A stretch of DNA of 31,302 bases from NCBI GenBank assembly GCA_002270565.1, contig NQMI01000260.1, positions 1 through 31,302 on the forward strand, read 5' to 3'. The DNA comes from Stenocarpella maydis (lineage: Eukaryota; Ascomycota; Sordariomycetes; Diaporthales; Diaporthaceae). This document shows positions 11,007 through 21,542 of this stretch, piece after piece; the first letter of the stretch is position 1, and each line of letters begins with the position of its first letter. A program made the translations under genes and the position numbers. Under the pieces are notes generated by a model. The model was not told the origin of the DNA and did no database searches. It saw only the letters and a list, made by a program, of their open reading frames with translations.

Positions 11007-11503
11007 CTTGTCAGGATGAAGTGGTGATGCGGTTTGTCGATGGAGGATGGGGGGGTTGACGCGGTGGTGTTGAGCAGAGCTTCTTCAAGGCAGGAAAAAA
11101 AGCGAGTGGCCCTTTCATCGAGGCAGCTTGTTTGGGGAGGCTGAGATTGAGGGTCCGTGCGCCGGAAGGCTCCACTACTGCCTGGTGACCTCACCGCTTA
11201 CCGTGCCTTAGAAGGTACTGGCACCCGGCTGCTCATTAGATAATAACGATGGGGAGGTCCGGCCGGGCTGTCCGACATGACCCAGCTCTGTTGGTGGGCT
11301 ACATAGTAGTGGATGGGGGCAGTAATGTGCAAGTATTGACCACTTCAAATTTCAGTCATTTGGACACGGTCCTACGCTTTTCGCACCTTCCGGAGCTAGA
11401 GTCGGCTGTCAATACTGGCGAGTTGATGGAACTACAGTAGGTACCTAGGTACCTATATATATATATACACATTGCCCCCACCCCGAGCTGCGGCCAAGAA
11501 CCC
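11007..11503. other. Intergenic between SR-protein gene and sterol acyltransferase gene
   Basis: Upstream region of the SR gene and 3' flank of the acyltransferase gene, both on the minus strand. It has an 18-bp perfect palindrome at 11438-11455 followed by a short (TA)n run to 11467. No coding frame is supported. Confidence 0.6.
11438..11467. repeat. 18-bp perfect palindrome and (TA)n run
   Basis: TAGGTACCTAGGTACCTA at 11438-11455 equals its own reverse complement and is also two GGTACCTA units. It is followed by TA repeats. It lies about 40 bases past the stop codon of the acyltransferase gene, so it would be in that gene's 3' untranslated region. Confidence 0.8.
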
Positions 11504-13731
11504 TCACAGGATCAGATACAGTGAGCATAGAACCGAAGGGCCAGTGAATATGCCCAGCCAGAAGTTGATGTTCCCCAGCGTCTTCCTGCCCTTCATCCAC
11601 CTGGTCCTGCTCAGCCGCACAAGCTGCGTCGAGTTGGATTAGCAAGGGGGGGGGGATGCATGAGAGCCAGGCGAGGATTGGGGGCTTACCGGTAGCTGTA
11701 GCATCTGCATGAAGAGCAGGTAGCCCCTGAGCTTCTTGAAGATACACCACATGACCAGCTCGTGGACGATTGCGGACAGGAGGAAGGTGAACAGCGTTGC
11801 CGTATGCTTGTTGACCCGCACTGCAGCCCTCAGGGTTAGCGGACAATCTACCAAAGAGGATCCTCGCGTCGGCGGTAGTGGTTTTGCCCCAGAGGCCAAC
11901 CCGGGTAGGTACTTACTTGCGCTGATGGAGCTGTGATAAACGTGCCTGAGCAAGAAGTTGTGCACCGGCCTGTTCCAGTCCCTCGCGAATTGGTCCCAGC
12001 TGACCGAGTTCCACCAGTCCGCGTAGAACTCGCGGTCGGCAAAGTATGTCAACTCGCCGAGGAGGTTGAGGATGGCCTCCCAGATGAGGTACCAGGTCAG
12101 GAGGTACTCCATCATGAAGGGGAAGACGAGGTCCGACAGCAGCCAGGGGAACTCCCCGAACCGCTCGGCCAGCGACAGCCCCGCCTCCTTCATGCGCACC
12201 GTCTTCATCACCACCGGGTAGATGAAGGCCTGCGACACCATCATCATGACGAAGATAACCCCGAAGGTGGCCGCCGCCTTCTCCGCCACGTAGCCCCAGT
12301 CGATCCTCTCCGACCGGGGGTACTCGAGCTCGTACACCAGCGTCGGGAAGACGATGTACTCGTAGTGGTTCTGGAAGGTCACGTTGTTTGGGTACGCCCG
12401 CCCGGGCGTCGTCGACTTGCCCTGGAGCTCCTCCGTGAGCCCGTCGATCTCCCACTTGATGACCTGTTCGAACACGTGGATCTGCTCCAGGTCGAGGGGT
12501 TGGTTCGACCTGATGGCCTCTTCGATGTCCTCCAGGTCCCGGCTAGACGCGTCCCCGCCTGGATGCAACGACTGTCGCCTCTGGCGGACGTCGTGTCTCG
12601 ACGGCCTCCGGGCGAGATGGTCTGTCGATATGGAAGAGGCAGTCGGTTTGGTCTGCGAGGGTGACTCTACAGCGTCGACGTGCTCCAGCTGCTTGAGCTT
12701 CCTCAGCAGCTCCGCCCTCTTCTTGTAGGCGCTCGACAGGTAGCCATTGTAGAAGGCGTAGCTGTGCTGTTTCATCAGCATGACCAGCGAGTGTAGGACA
12801 AAGAAGACGGTGTGAGACCACGGCCACTGCCGAAACCGTGTCCAGCCGATGGCGCTCCCGATGAATAATGTCTGCCATATGTTTTGGATGATCCAACCGG
12901 ACGAGTCCCAGTCAATGTAGTCCTTTTTTATCAGGACTTGCAATACCCAGCTGATGCCCGTGAGCCCGCACATGACTCCGTCAGAAATGAGTAGGACCAT
13001 GACATCCCTTTTGAACATGGACTTCATAATGTCATTTGTCCCGAGGGGGCTGCCCGTGTTCTTCCAATTCTCGGCCCCGATCCTGAGCAGCATGAACCCG
13101 ATGGCAATCCAGAACAGGGTGAAGAAGCCATGAAAAGGGCTATTGGCAGCTGCGGAATTCTGCCTGTCGAACGCGGAGAACTTCCTCGTGAAGACGTAGT
13201 CGCTGAATCTTCCCTTGCGCTTGCCCTCGGGCTGCGGTTCTTTGGCCTGCGCCTTGTCAGTCCATGGTCCATCCTGAGTCTGCGACGGCGCGGTTCAGAA
13301 CTCACCCTCTGAACCCCTCGTCTCAGGATCTCTCGGAGCTCCTTGTCGTCCGAGGCGATCGTATATAACTTGGCACCCCTGAGGGACGCCATGTCGAGGT
13401 TCCCGTTCTCGAAAGACACGTCGCTCGGTGTGGCAGCCTCGCTGGTAGCCCCGCTGGCCTTGAGCTTGCTGCCAGAGGACGGGATTGCGGTGGCCTGACC
13501 CTTGTCCTGATCCTTATTCAAGCGAAGGACGGCAATTGGCCTATGTGATTCCTCGTCATAGTCCTCCTCACTGGCACTCTCCGAAGGCGTCGAGATCGCC
13601 CCGCGTCCAGAAAGCCGCAGGGCCTCCCTCAGAGCCCGCGGTGGGTTGTTTCTTGTGAAGTAGGCCTCCTCATCTGACGGGTGGGGTCCGGCAGACCCAG
13701 CTGCCCCGTCCGCAGCCATGTTCCGAGTCAT
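11504..13731 (-). CDS. are2: Sterol O-acyltransferase (ARE1/ARE2/ACAT type, MBOAT family)
   Basis: An ER membrane enzyme that esterifies sterols with acyl-CoA for storage in lipid droplets. Four exons on the minus strand give 668 aa: 13731-13306, 13246-11917, 11820-11690 and 11623-11504; introns are 59, 96 and 66 nt. The 59-nt intron (GTGAGT...CTGAC...GCGCAG) joins ILRRGVQR to AKEPQPEGKRKGRFSDYVF, as expected of the family. Residues 1 to about 140 are a Ser/acidic cytosolic region with the conserved LYTIASDDKELREIL. Then come FSAFDRQN, several membrane spans, a Ser/Arg-rich loop, and the MBOAT signature FYADWWN at about 549-555, continuing WDQFARDWNRPVHNFLLRHV. The likely catalytic His is H605 in SAIVHELVMW. 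The end LGNINFWLGIFTGPSVLCSL is typical. A second ATG at 13719 has a better context (A at -3, G at +4) than the one at 13731. ARE1 and ARE2 cannot be told apart here. Confidence 0.95.
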
Positions 13732-15017
13732 CGGCGGGTGAGATAGATGTGTGAGATGATTGTGAGTGATGGGATGTGGTGGCGGTCAAGGCCAGTCTCC
13801 AGCTATGCGGCGTCTTGCTCAAGGAATATTTTCTGCTTGGTGTGCGATTTGATAAGCGGTTTGCTGGGCGCCGTATGACTGCTTGTCAGTGCCTTCATGA
13901 GCCGTATATACCCTGCAGCAGTCTCTCGGCCGGATCCAGCGGGAGGTTAAGCATCAAGAGAAAGATGTCATCCGTGAGTGCGCGCGCTCCGACCCAACCG
14001 AGGGCCGAGGATTATCTGGGCCCTTGCACGAGGCTGAGAAGGCATAGGGGCCGATCGACGGGTCGTGCAAGAACCCGCCCATCCGTTGACCTGTGCTCAC
14101 TTGGGGGCTAGGAAGAGGAGGCACTCCAGCGAGGTATTCCCGGAACTGATGGATGGGCGGGCGGTTATCACGAACGACAAGCTGTATCCTGTGTGAGAAA
14201 TGCGGCTCGTGGTTGTCCTAAACTACGTAAGCTGGGGTGCGAGCAGTCCGAAACAGCAGCACTCAGGGCAGCCCCGCAGAATCTTGACGTCAAGGCCCGG
14301 TATGAGGTAACGAGGGGATCACCAACTCCCCTCGTGCACAGGATGACGCGGTAGCGAGAATATGATTTACACTAGAGTCCCGCGCTCTCCTTTAGTCCGA
14401 TCTGCCTTGCCCAGCTCGCTGTGCGCATCACGAGGCCGAGGTCGAAACACACCAGATGGTGGTCCGTCTTAGTGTACTCGGGACTTTCCGCTATTTCGAA
14501 CCCCCTCCCTCCAGACGTGAGGTGAGGGTTAGGGGACTAGGCTACACCACATGCATGTCCGAGGCTGCTCAGGATCGCCAATGTGCATTTTGATACGATC
14601 GGATGATGGGACGAGGATTGCATACTGACGGAACGCCAACCAGTCCACACCAGCTCCACATCAATCAACCCATCAGTCGCTTCAAGGCTCCTCAAGTCCG
14701 ACCCCCTCCTCCGCGCATCTTGACGTTCGCACAGCGCCTTCTCACGGCCCCAAACCAAGCTTACGAAAGCTCAGGAGCTATTTCGGCGGTGCTAGCCGTC
14801 CCAGCCAATCAGAGGCCCCCAGTGCCATAGAAATTCCATCATCGCGCAGGGACAGTCGATGCTCGCCCATCACCTACGTCCCGCAGAAAAAAGAAGCGAG
14901 GCATGCTCTTTTTCGCTGCTGCTCTAACTCGAACGCGATCAACGGGAGGCTACAGCAGGATCCAGGCTGTTGTTGTCTGAACAAACAACAACAAGAACAA
15001 AACAACAAAACCAAAAC

Positions 15018-15076
<59 letters not shown>

Positions 15077-15435
15077 CCGGCGGGGTCCGCTCCTTCCCGA
15101 GGACAAAAGAACAGCCTCGACCACGACATTCTCTCGCCACCCGGGTCCGCCGGCGGGACTTCCGTCAGCAGATTCCCTCTGATCTTGATCCAAGCCCCGA
15201 CATATCCCCGCACCTTCCTTCCTGCCCGGCGAGGGAAACACAATCAAGATCCCCAGCGGAGTGAACGAGATCGCGGTTGGAAGATTCACCCGCTACGCCC
15301 GACCCGCAATCCCGATCGCGAGCAAGCCACTCGGCTGCGCCGCTCGCATCGCCACAACACGACGTACACGGTCACGACGAATACCAACCAGCTCCAAAAC
15401 AGGCGCCGAACACACCAGCACAACAAGAAAAACCA
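13732..15435. other. Divergent intergenic region (acyltransferase / DUF1279 gene)
   Basis: About 1.7 kb between two divergently transcribed genes, so it should hold both promoters. The side near the DUF1279 gene has a CAA/AAC-rich stretch (14981-15018) running into 57 consecutive A (15019-15075). No coding frame or RNA gene is supported; long frames seen here are chance openings in GC-rich DNA. Confidence 0.55.
15019..15075 (+). repeat. Poly(A)57 homopolymer preceded by CAA-rich tract
   Basis: There are 57 uninterrupted A residues, directly after a 40-base stretch of AAC/CAA units. It lies about 360 bases before the start codon of the DUF1279 gene, so it is either a nucleosome-excluding poly(dA:dT) promoter tract or part of a long 5' leader. 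The exact length in an assembly is not reliable for homopolymers of this size. Confidence 0.9.
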
Positions 15436-16675
15436 ATGCTGCGGAGCTCCATGTACGGCGGGGCCTTGCGCGCCTCGGGGCCGGGCCTCCCGCCCCCCCT
15501 GCGGCGGCTAGCAGCCCAGGGCCTCAGGACGACGACTCACGGCACCGGCGCGCCGGCACCCCTACGACCAAGGATCGCGGCCGCGCAGCCGGCCACCACC
15601 ACGACGGCGAGGACATTCGGGACCGCACGGCGGCGGGCGGCAGCGACAGCACCACCACCACCACCACCACCACCACCACAGCAGGGATCCACAAGTCGGG
15701 CGGCGGCCGCGGCGCAGCGGCGCACCTTCGGCTGGACGTGGCCGCGGCGGTCCGGGCCCGGGTCCGGGGCCAAGGAGGGCGGGGGCCGCCGCGCGGCAGA
15801 GCCCCAGTCCCTGAGCGCGCGGCTGCGCAAGCTCTCGCGCGAGTACGGCTGGGCCGCCCTGGGCGTGTACCTGGGCCTCAGCGTGCTCGACTTCCCCTTC
15901 TGCTTCCTGCTGGTGCGCATGGTCGGGACCGACCGCATCGCCGAGGTGGAGCGCTGGGTCATGGCGGCCGTGAGGAAGGCGGTGCCCGAGTCCGTAAAGA
16001 GCCGGTGGCACGAGTACCGTGCGGCCTTCAAGGACGCCGAGAGGGAGGAGCTGGGCGACAACCGCGTCAGCGAGGACGTCGAGAAGGTCGGCTGGGGCGT
16101 CGAGAAGGCCCAGGAGAGGCACAAGGAGGAAGCTAGTAAGTTTCTCTCTCTCACTCACACACGCGCGCCACACTTCTTCTTGTCCAAAATATCTCCGTCC
16201 GCTACGTTTCTAGTTCCTTCTTGCCTCGCCCCTCCAGGCGGGACCATCGGCATCCTCGGGCTCTGCCACGGAGTTGATACATACACACTCGGCCCGATGT
16301 GACGAGCTTGTTTCGTCGAGATTTGGGGCGGGAATTCCTCCGTGGTTCGAGCCGGACCAAGTGGCCATGACTTGACTCTGATGATGTCGCCTTGCTGTTT
16401 CGCCTGGACTTCCCTAGACAGGAAAGCGGACACCAGATAGAGTTTTGGGGGAGGCGTCTGCTGTTCGGAAGTTTCGCCAAGTTCCCTGGTTCACTCAGCT
16501 GACATGCGCATGACTTCCCTCAGGCCTCGCGACGCAGCTCGCCCTGGCCTACGCTATCCACAAGACCTTCATCTTCATCCGGGTGCCCTTGACGGCAGCA
16601 CTGACGCCCAAGGTGGTCAAGGTCCTCAGGGGCTGGGGCTACCAGATCGGCAAGAGGAAGCCGAAAGCTCGGTAG
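15436..16675 (+). CDS. Mitochondrial DUF1279 / FAM210-like membrane protein (Nat2-like)
   Basis: Two exons give 283 aa: 15436-16135 and 16524-16675, with a 388-nt intron (GTAAGT...CTCAG; CTGAC site near 16498). The start is the first ATG in this frame; the N-terminus (MLRSSMYGGALRAS) and the next 100 residues are rich in Arg, Ala, Ser and Thr with almost no acidic residues, as in a mitochondrial presequence. A run of nine or more Pro near residues 73-82 is coded by a (CCA)n repeat. The DUF1279 domain begins about residue 130: LREYGW-type entry (here LSREYGWAALGVYLGLSVLD), a first membrane span at about 139-164, an amphipathic charged middle, then ATQLALAYAIHKTFIFIRVP and the basic end GYQIGKRKPKAR. 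Relatives include yeast Nat2 and animal FAM210; the biochemical role is not settled. Reading on into the intron would replace the conserved end, so splicing is needed. Confidence 0.9.
15652..15680 (+). repeat. (CCA)n microsatellite coding poly-proline
   Basis: About nine CAC/CCA triplets in a row inside the first exon of the DUF1279 gene, giving a poly-Pro stretch in the predicted presequence region. Such a tract can vary in length between strains. Confidence 0.85.
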
Positions 16676-18770
16676 AAGCAGAGATGCCAGTCACCCAGTG
16701 ATCTACTATACCCAAAATCAAGGCACGGCTTTCCCCAGCCCTGTTTTGATGTGTGCAAGTTGACGTCAATCTGATTTGAGGTTTGGGTGTGCTGAGTGGG
16801 CGGGCTCCTGCATCTGTGCGGCGGGCTTCCCGTGCATACGAATACATTCACATACATAGAGTTGCATGGCATTACATGGGGCATCAGTGGTGAGGCGCAA
16901 CCGGGGCGGTTCAGAGGCAGCCGGTGTACCATCGAGTGTCCGCGGCCGTATCGTGGACACAATATAGCACTTGTCGCGGAACGGAATACAATAAGATTCC
17001 GCGTTGGCGACATCGACAAGGACAAACCCTCTCGCCCGTACAATTTGCAGACATCATGACTCTGACAATGAGGCGGGCAAGTCACGACCCCGCACGGATC
17101 CGGTGTCGGTCGCATCCCGACCACGTCTCACTGCACGAATGCGTGGGCGAAAGTTTATCATGAGATGGTCGTTAGGGTCACCTAGAGAATGGCGCGCGCT
17201 GGAACGAACCAATGGCTTCTGGAAGACTCATCGAAGCTTGGCTGCGGACGCCTTCCGAGCGGTGGCGGACCATCCCTGGTCGGCTTCGGGCCGTCCTTGC
17301 AATCGCGCCAGGTCTGGACCGCTCGATCTGGTTGCGAAGAAGAGGCGAAACCACGGCACCATCGTGCGAGGCTCTCCCGAGTACCCCCAAAATATAAGAA
17401 AATAAAATAAAATAAATGCACCGCGCGCGTGGCGAGGAGCATCACCCCGTGTCCTGGGAAGCGCTGAGCTGGACTAGCTGTTATCTGCCGATCCGTTAGT
17501 GATGAGTTTGAGCTGGTAAATGAAACCGTCGGCGTAGGTTTGACACGATGGAGACGCCGGGCAGACACGTGCACGACAGAGTCAGTGGCGCCGGGTTCGA
17601 CTGTCTTGGCCGAGTCGGGCCTTGGTCTGGCATTCCACATGGCGGTAAGAGAACCATTCTACGAGGCCAGGCGGGTCGACCCGGATGCAATGCAGCTGTT
17701 GTGGCGAGAGGACCAGCATAAGGTTTGAATGACATGCCACCCAAGACCGCATTTTGTTTTGAGTGGCCCCGTCTGAGGCGGATGGTTTGTGCTAGCTGGC
17801 GGCTCTGAGGCGTTTCGAGTTGGGGGCTGGATCGCCGCTGAAGTGTAAACTAGGCCCCGCGGATGATAAATTGTTGCCGCGGAGCGAGTGCCTCGGGGCC
17901 AGGCAGAGTGCAAGATGACCGCACCTCGGGCCCCAGCCGTGACAGCGGTGCTCCCGGACGGGCGATTATCTTCGTCAGCGTTCCTGTAGCATTTATAATC
18001 ATGGTCTTCGGAATCGAGTAGGCGAATGCGAACCAGGGCGGTTTTATCACGTCCATTTCCGCCGCGAGAGTGCCAAGATGCCGTCGGAGTTGCCCAGCCT
18101 GTCTGCCTCATGATGATAGCGGTGGGTATAAACAGGGGTGGGCAGCTTGGCAGCCATCACGGCGGAGGTGCTGTGTCTGGTGCCGTAGCCGGCGGCGAGG
18201 GTCGCGAACCGATGATGTGCAGTGAAAGGTCACAGTTGGGCACCTCGTCTCGTGCCAGACCGGGCTATCAATGATGGGGCTTATTATCCGGCAATTGAGT
18301 CAGCCTTATGGCCGGCGGGCAGGGCAGGCCAGCGCGCACGTTCCCAAACGAAAAGCGCCACCGTCACAGCACGGCGATACGACGGGGATAAGAGCTCGGG
18401 ACAATATGACTCGGCCATGGTCACCGACCAGGGGCGAGCTGACTCTGTGTCGTCAATTCGGGGTCCCGATCGAGACACTCCGCAGCCCGAGGGGCTGAGG
18501 GCATGTCACCGTGGGGCGACGCGAACCGGGACAAAGGGCCCACTCCAAGCTGGCCCCTGACTTCTGGAGGCGAGTAGTGTAGGTACTTTAATGTACTCCG
18601 TAGGTGCAAAGCACGAGGTGGTCTGGCAATGAAGCCCACCCAGCGGGAGGGGACGGCGGGCTGCGGCGCGCTGACCTGGCGATGGCCTGGGCGTAGGCGG
18701 GTTGATGAGATGGGCCCACAGTACGGCTCCCCAGCACCAACAGGGGCTTAGCTTCCTTTGTGTTTACAGG
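16676..18770. other. Gene-free GC-rich stretch before the AT-rich block
   Basis: About 2.1 kb after the DUF1279 gene. Frames of 60 to 160 codons occur on both strands but none shows a known family, a convincing start, or a splice pattern that extends it. A short AT tract (AAAATAAAATAAAATAAAT type) lies at 17396-17416. Composition stays GC-rich until an abrupt change at about 18,765-18,785. Possibly the remnant of a gene or the 3' flank; I see nothing firm. Confidence 0.5.
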
Positions 18771-19137
18771 TTTTTATATACTCAAAGAGGGGAGGTTGAA
18801 TTCTAATAACATAAGTAAAATTAAACCTTCTTACTATTTTATGTTTTTAATACTAATATACTAAACATAGGATACTAGAAAGTAACTAAAACTAAGAAAT
18901 AGCTAGCTAATTTTATATATAAAAAATATTTATATACACCTTATTAATAGCTTAAAACTAAGCTTAAAATAACGCAAAATATCAGGTCTAACCTACACAG
19001 TATATAAAATAAGCCTTTTAATATAGATTGTATAATTCTAGGAATTTCTTATAAATAGGTATGTTAAAATGAATTAAGTTCAAATAAATTTATACTTTAA
19101 ATAATTAAATATTATAATAAATAATTAATATATAAAG

Positions 19138-19191
<54 letters not shown>

Positions 19192-19274
19192 TTATTATTA
19201 CTGCTCGAAGGATAAAGTTACTAAAGGCCTTAAATTCTTTTAAAAAAATTAAATATTTAAGTATAGCTTATTAC
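18771..19274. other. AT-rich RIP-type relic DNA left of the 5' LTR
   Basis: From here composition drops to very AT-rich with TpA everywhere. No recognisable domain is left. It includes a perfect (AT)n run at about 19142-19187. It is probably the heavily mutated remains of an older repeat into which, or beside which, the chromovirus inserted. Confidence 0.6.
19142..19187. repeat. (AT)n microsatellite
   Basis: About 22 consecutive AT dinucleotides 90 bases left of the 5' LTR. Confidence 0.95.
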
Positions 19275-19628
19275 TATTATAAACATGCACCCATCCGCCG
19301 CTGACTACTGCAGAAGACAACCCCAGGCGGCCATAATGGAAACCCAGGAATGTTTCCCTGCCTGAGTTAATAGTAATGCATTAGATAACCAAAGTTAGGG
19401 TTAGGGACCCACTAACTAGGATGGACTGATAGGACCAATAAATGGTCTAATTAACTATAAGGCTAGACTGCGTAAGTTAACAAGCGGTCTATACGGTCCA
19501 CTACTAAAGATGGATAAAGAGTTAGATTATATAAGGATATAGTTATTACTATAGTAGATAGCTCTTATAGAATAAACTCTTTAGTTATTAATCCAAGTAT
19601 TTAGTCCTACTAATTGGATAGCCTTATA
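19275..19628 (+). repeat. 5' LTR of chromovirus (about 354 bp)
   Basis: It starts TATTATAAAC, as the 3' LTR does, probably TG altered to TA by RIP. It shares with the 3' LTR the segment CTACTGCAGAAGACAACCCC near its start, a TTAGGGTTAGGG pair at 19395-19406 and the end segment GTAGATAGCTCTTATAGAAT...GGATAGCCTTATA. The middle is much diverged from the 3' LTR. I could not recognise a tRNA primer site after 19628. Confidence 0.8.
19395..19406 (+). repeat. TTAGGG x2 inside 5' LTR
   Basis: Two perfect telomere-type units, about 120 bases from the LTR start; the 3' LTR has the same pair at 27135-27146, 113 bases from its start. Confidence 0.9.
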
Positions 19629-19859
19629 GCTTCTAATTATACTCTCTTTATAAATAGTATCTTTATATACTATAACTTAGTTAAGTATTACATTTATGCT
19701 GCTCTATTAATATGAACCCTATAGGTTATCTATTAAACCTTATAAAGGTTTAGTATAATTATTATATTTTGATAATTTTTTTTAGAATACCTATATATAT
19801 ATATAACTGATTAAGTAATATGAAGATATGATATTAACTACCTCCTCTAATAACATACA

Positions 19860-20720
19860 GGCCCAGGTTACAAGTATCTAAGAAATAGCCCTATAAATCG
19901 GAGGCCTCTAATAGGAAATTAACTGTTTCTGGATAATTTAGCAAGCTAAAGCTTATGAAATAAACAAGCCCAGCCCAGCCCTTATAAGGGAGATAAGGGA
20001 ACCCTTTAGGGATTCCTTATTTAGTACTGTGCTTACTTTAAGTACTATAAACTTTAGTTTAAAACTAAGTATAATAAGAATATCTTTACTGGATATTAGT
20101 TTAAAAAAAATGCCCTTACTTGGTTTAAACCTACTCTTAAGGACTACTTATAGAATAAGATAAACTAGGATAATATTACTAAAGCTATCTTTAGGAAGTA
20201 TAATAACTTTAAGTAAGCCTTAAAAGATGCCTTTAGTAACCTGGATGAGGAATGAATTACTAAATAATAGCTTATATAACTTAGATAGTTGGGCTTAGCT
20301 TTTAAGTATACTGCCTACTTTAAGCAACTTACTACCCATATTAGTTAGAGTAATAAAGTACTTATAAGCTAATTCTATAAAGGACTTAAAGAAGATAGGC
20401 TTAAGGAACTTATAAAATATATTGCTATAGCTATATATATTAATAATGGTTTATTTGAATAATAATAGGAGTAATAGTATAAGCATCCTAGAAACTAATA
20501 GAAGCCCTTGCATTAATCTAATATTAGAAATAAGTACTACTATAAGGGCAACTTCTATAACAATTAGTAATATAATAATAAAGAACTACTTATAGTACCT
20601 ATTTAGGACCTATAGAATTTAATGCAGTATAATAATTCTCTAATAATAATTAAAAATATTATAATTATAGGAAGCTAGGATACTTCTCTAAAGAATGCTC
20701 CTAACTTAGGAAATAATTAT
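19860..20720 (+). pseudogene. gag remnant with zinc knuckle
   Basis: The plus strand retains gypsy gag text in broken frames. The zinc knuckle CX2CX4HX4C is at 20657-20698 but reads Tyr-X2-Tyr-X4-Tyr-X4-Cys: two Cys codons and the His codon have become TAT/TAT/TAC, and only the last Cys survives. Before it lie stretches such as LTWFKPTLKDYL-like text (near 20112-20150) and a Gln/Arg-poor, stop-rich segment, where TAG/TAA replace probable CAG/CAA. Non-functional. Confidence 0.75.
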
Positions 20721-21195
20721 AGAGACTTATCTTAAAAGAATAATGAGAAGTTAATATAATTATATGCTAGGAATAGCTTAAATAATATAGTTATTTACTT
20801 AATAAGAAATGCCTGGTATATTTAAAAGGTAAGATCCCTTATATGTATTAACTCAACCTCTATATAAAATATCTAATCTATCCTAATGAGAGTAAACCTA
20901 AGGATCTAGATAACCTATTAATTATTCCTAAGAAAGCAGCAAATGCTAGCTCTAAATATAAAGCCCTTAACTAAACCTTTTACTTTAGCAACTAGTACTT
21001 ACTATAACTTTTAAAGAAAGAAGCCTTTAAATAGTTCCCTAAATAACCTTAATATAAAATATAATTAATAATGGAAATATAAGGATTACTATATAATATA
21101 ATAATAAATAATAGTAATTTAAATTACTTAAGCGCTAAAAATAATACTTAAGGAAATAATAAAGACCCTATATAAGATAATAATAAATGTAAGTC

Positions 21196-21355
21196 TGATG
21201 AATATGTGCTATAAAATAGCATTCAGTTCAGCGTGTGTTTCGGCAGGGTCGCAGTGTGGTGCCCTGAGGCGAATTCGGACAATTGACAATGGTCTGGACA
21301 ACTTTGTATTGAATTAAGTTGGGCTTCTGTAAGCCCTCCTTATATACCCTCCGAC
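21196..21355 (+). repeat. 592-bp LTR-like repeat, copy A (5' 160 bp only)
   Basis: It starts TGATGAA and matches the first 160 bases of copies B and C, up to CCTCCGAC, where a single N at 21356 cuts it off. It is little mutated compared with its AT-rich surroundings. Confidence 0.85.
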
Positions 21356-21356
21356 N
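21356..21356. other. Single N at a repeat junction
   Basis: The N sits exactly where copy A of the 592-bp repeat stops and an integrase fragment begins, which suggests a contig join rather than one unread base. Confidence 0.8.
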
Positions 21357-21542
21357 AGTATATCTATAAATAAATAGATAAACGAAATAAATCAACCAGA
21401 TTATAGAATAATACCTCTAATACTATATTAATTAATTATAAAATAATTAGGTTGAACTACTACTATTAGCATAGTTTGCCTATAACAGTATAACTACTAG
21501 TACAACTAAGCAGTTACCTTTCTTTACACTCTATAGATACTC
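21357..21542 (+). pseudogene. Second copy of a gypsy integrase segment
   Basis: This segment corresponds to 25111-25293 of the main integrase, covering the conserved region around the catalytic Glu and the following helix. The two copies differ mainly by C/T and G/A changes and carry different stops, so each was mutated separately. It ends where copy B of the 592-bp repeat starts. Confidence 0.85.

Noticed and set aside
13247..13305. A 26-nt or 32-nt intron, or a frameshift, in the acyltransferase gene
   Set aside because: Earlier AGs would also restore frame, but such introns are too short. The 59-nt intron ending at GCGCAG has a CTGAC branch site and gives the conserved QRAKEP junction.
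14981..15075. Poly(A) run as tail of a retroposed gene copy
   Set aside because: Upstream sequence shows no LINE, SINE or processed gene body, and no target duplication is visible.
15261..16136. Other long frames over the DUF1279 gene on both strands
   Set aside because: They are Arg/Pro/Ala/Gly-rich shadows in GC-rich coding DNA; only the frame from 15436 has a known domain and joins a conserved second exon.
17004..18560. Several frames of 60 to 150 codons in the gene-free GC-rich stretch
   Set aside because: They overlap in all frames and both strands, have no recognisable domain, and no splice pattern extends them.
19395..19406. Telomere or subtelomere end
   Set aside because: Only two units, and the same pair is in both LTRs, so it is part of the transposon and not a chromosome end.
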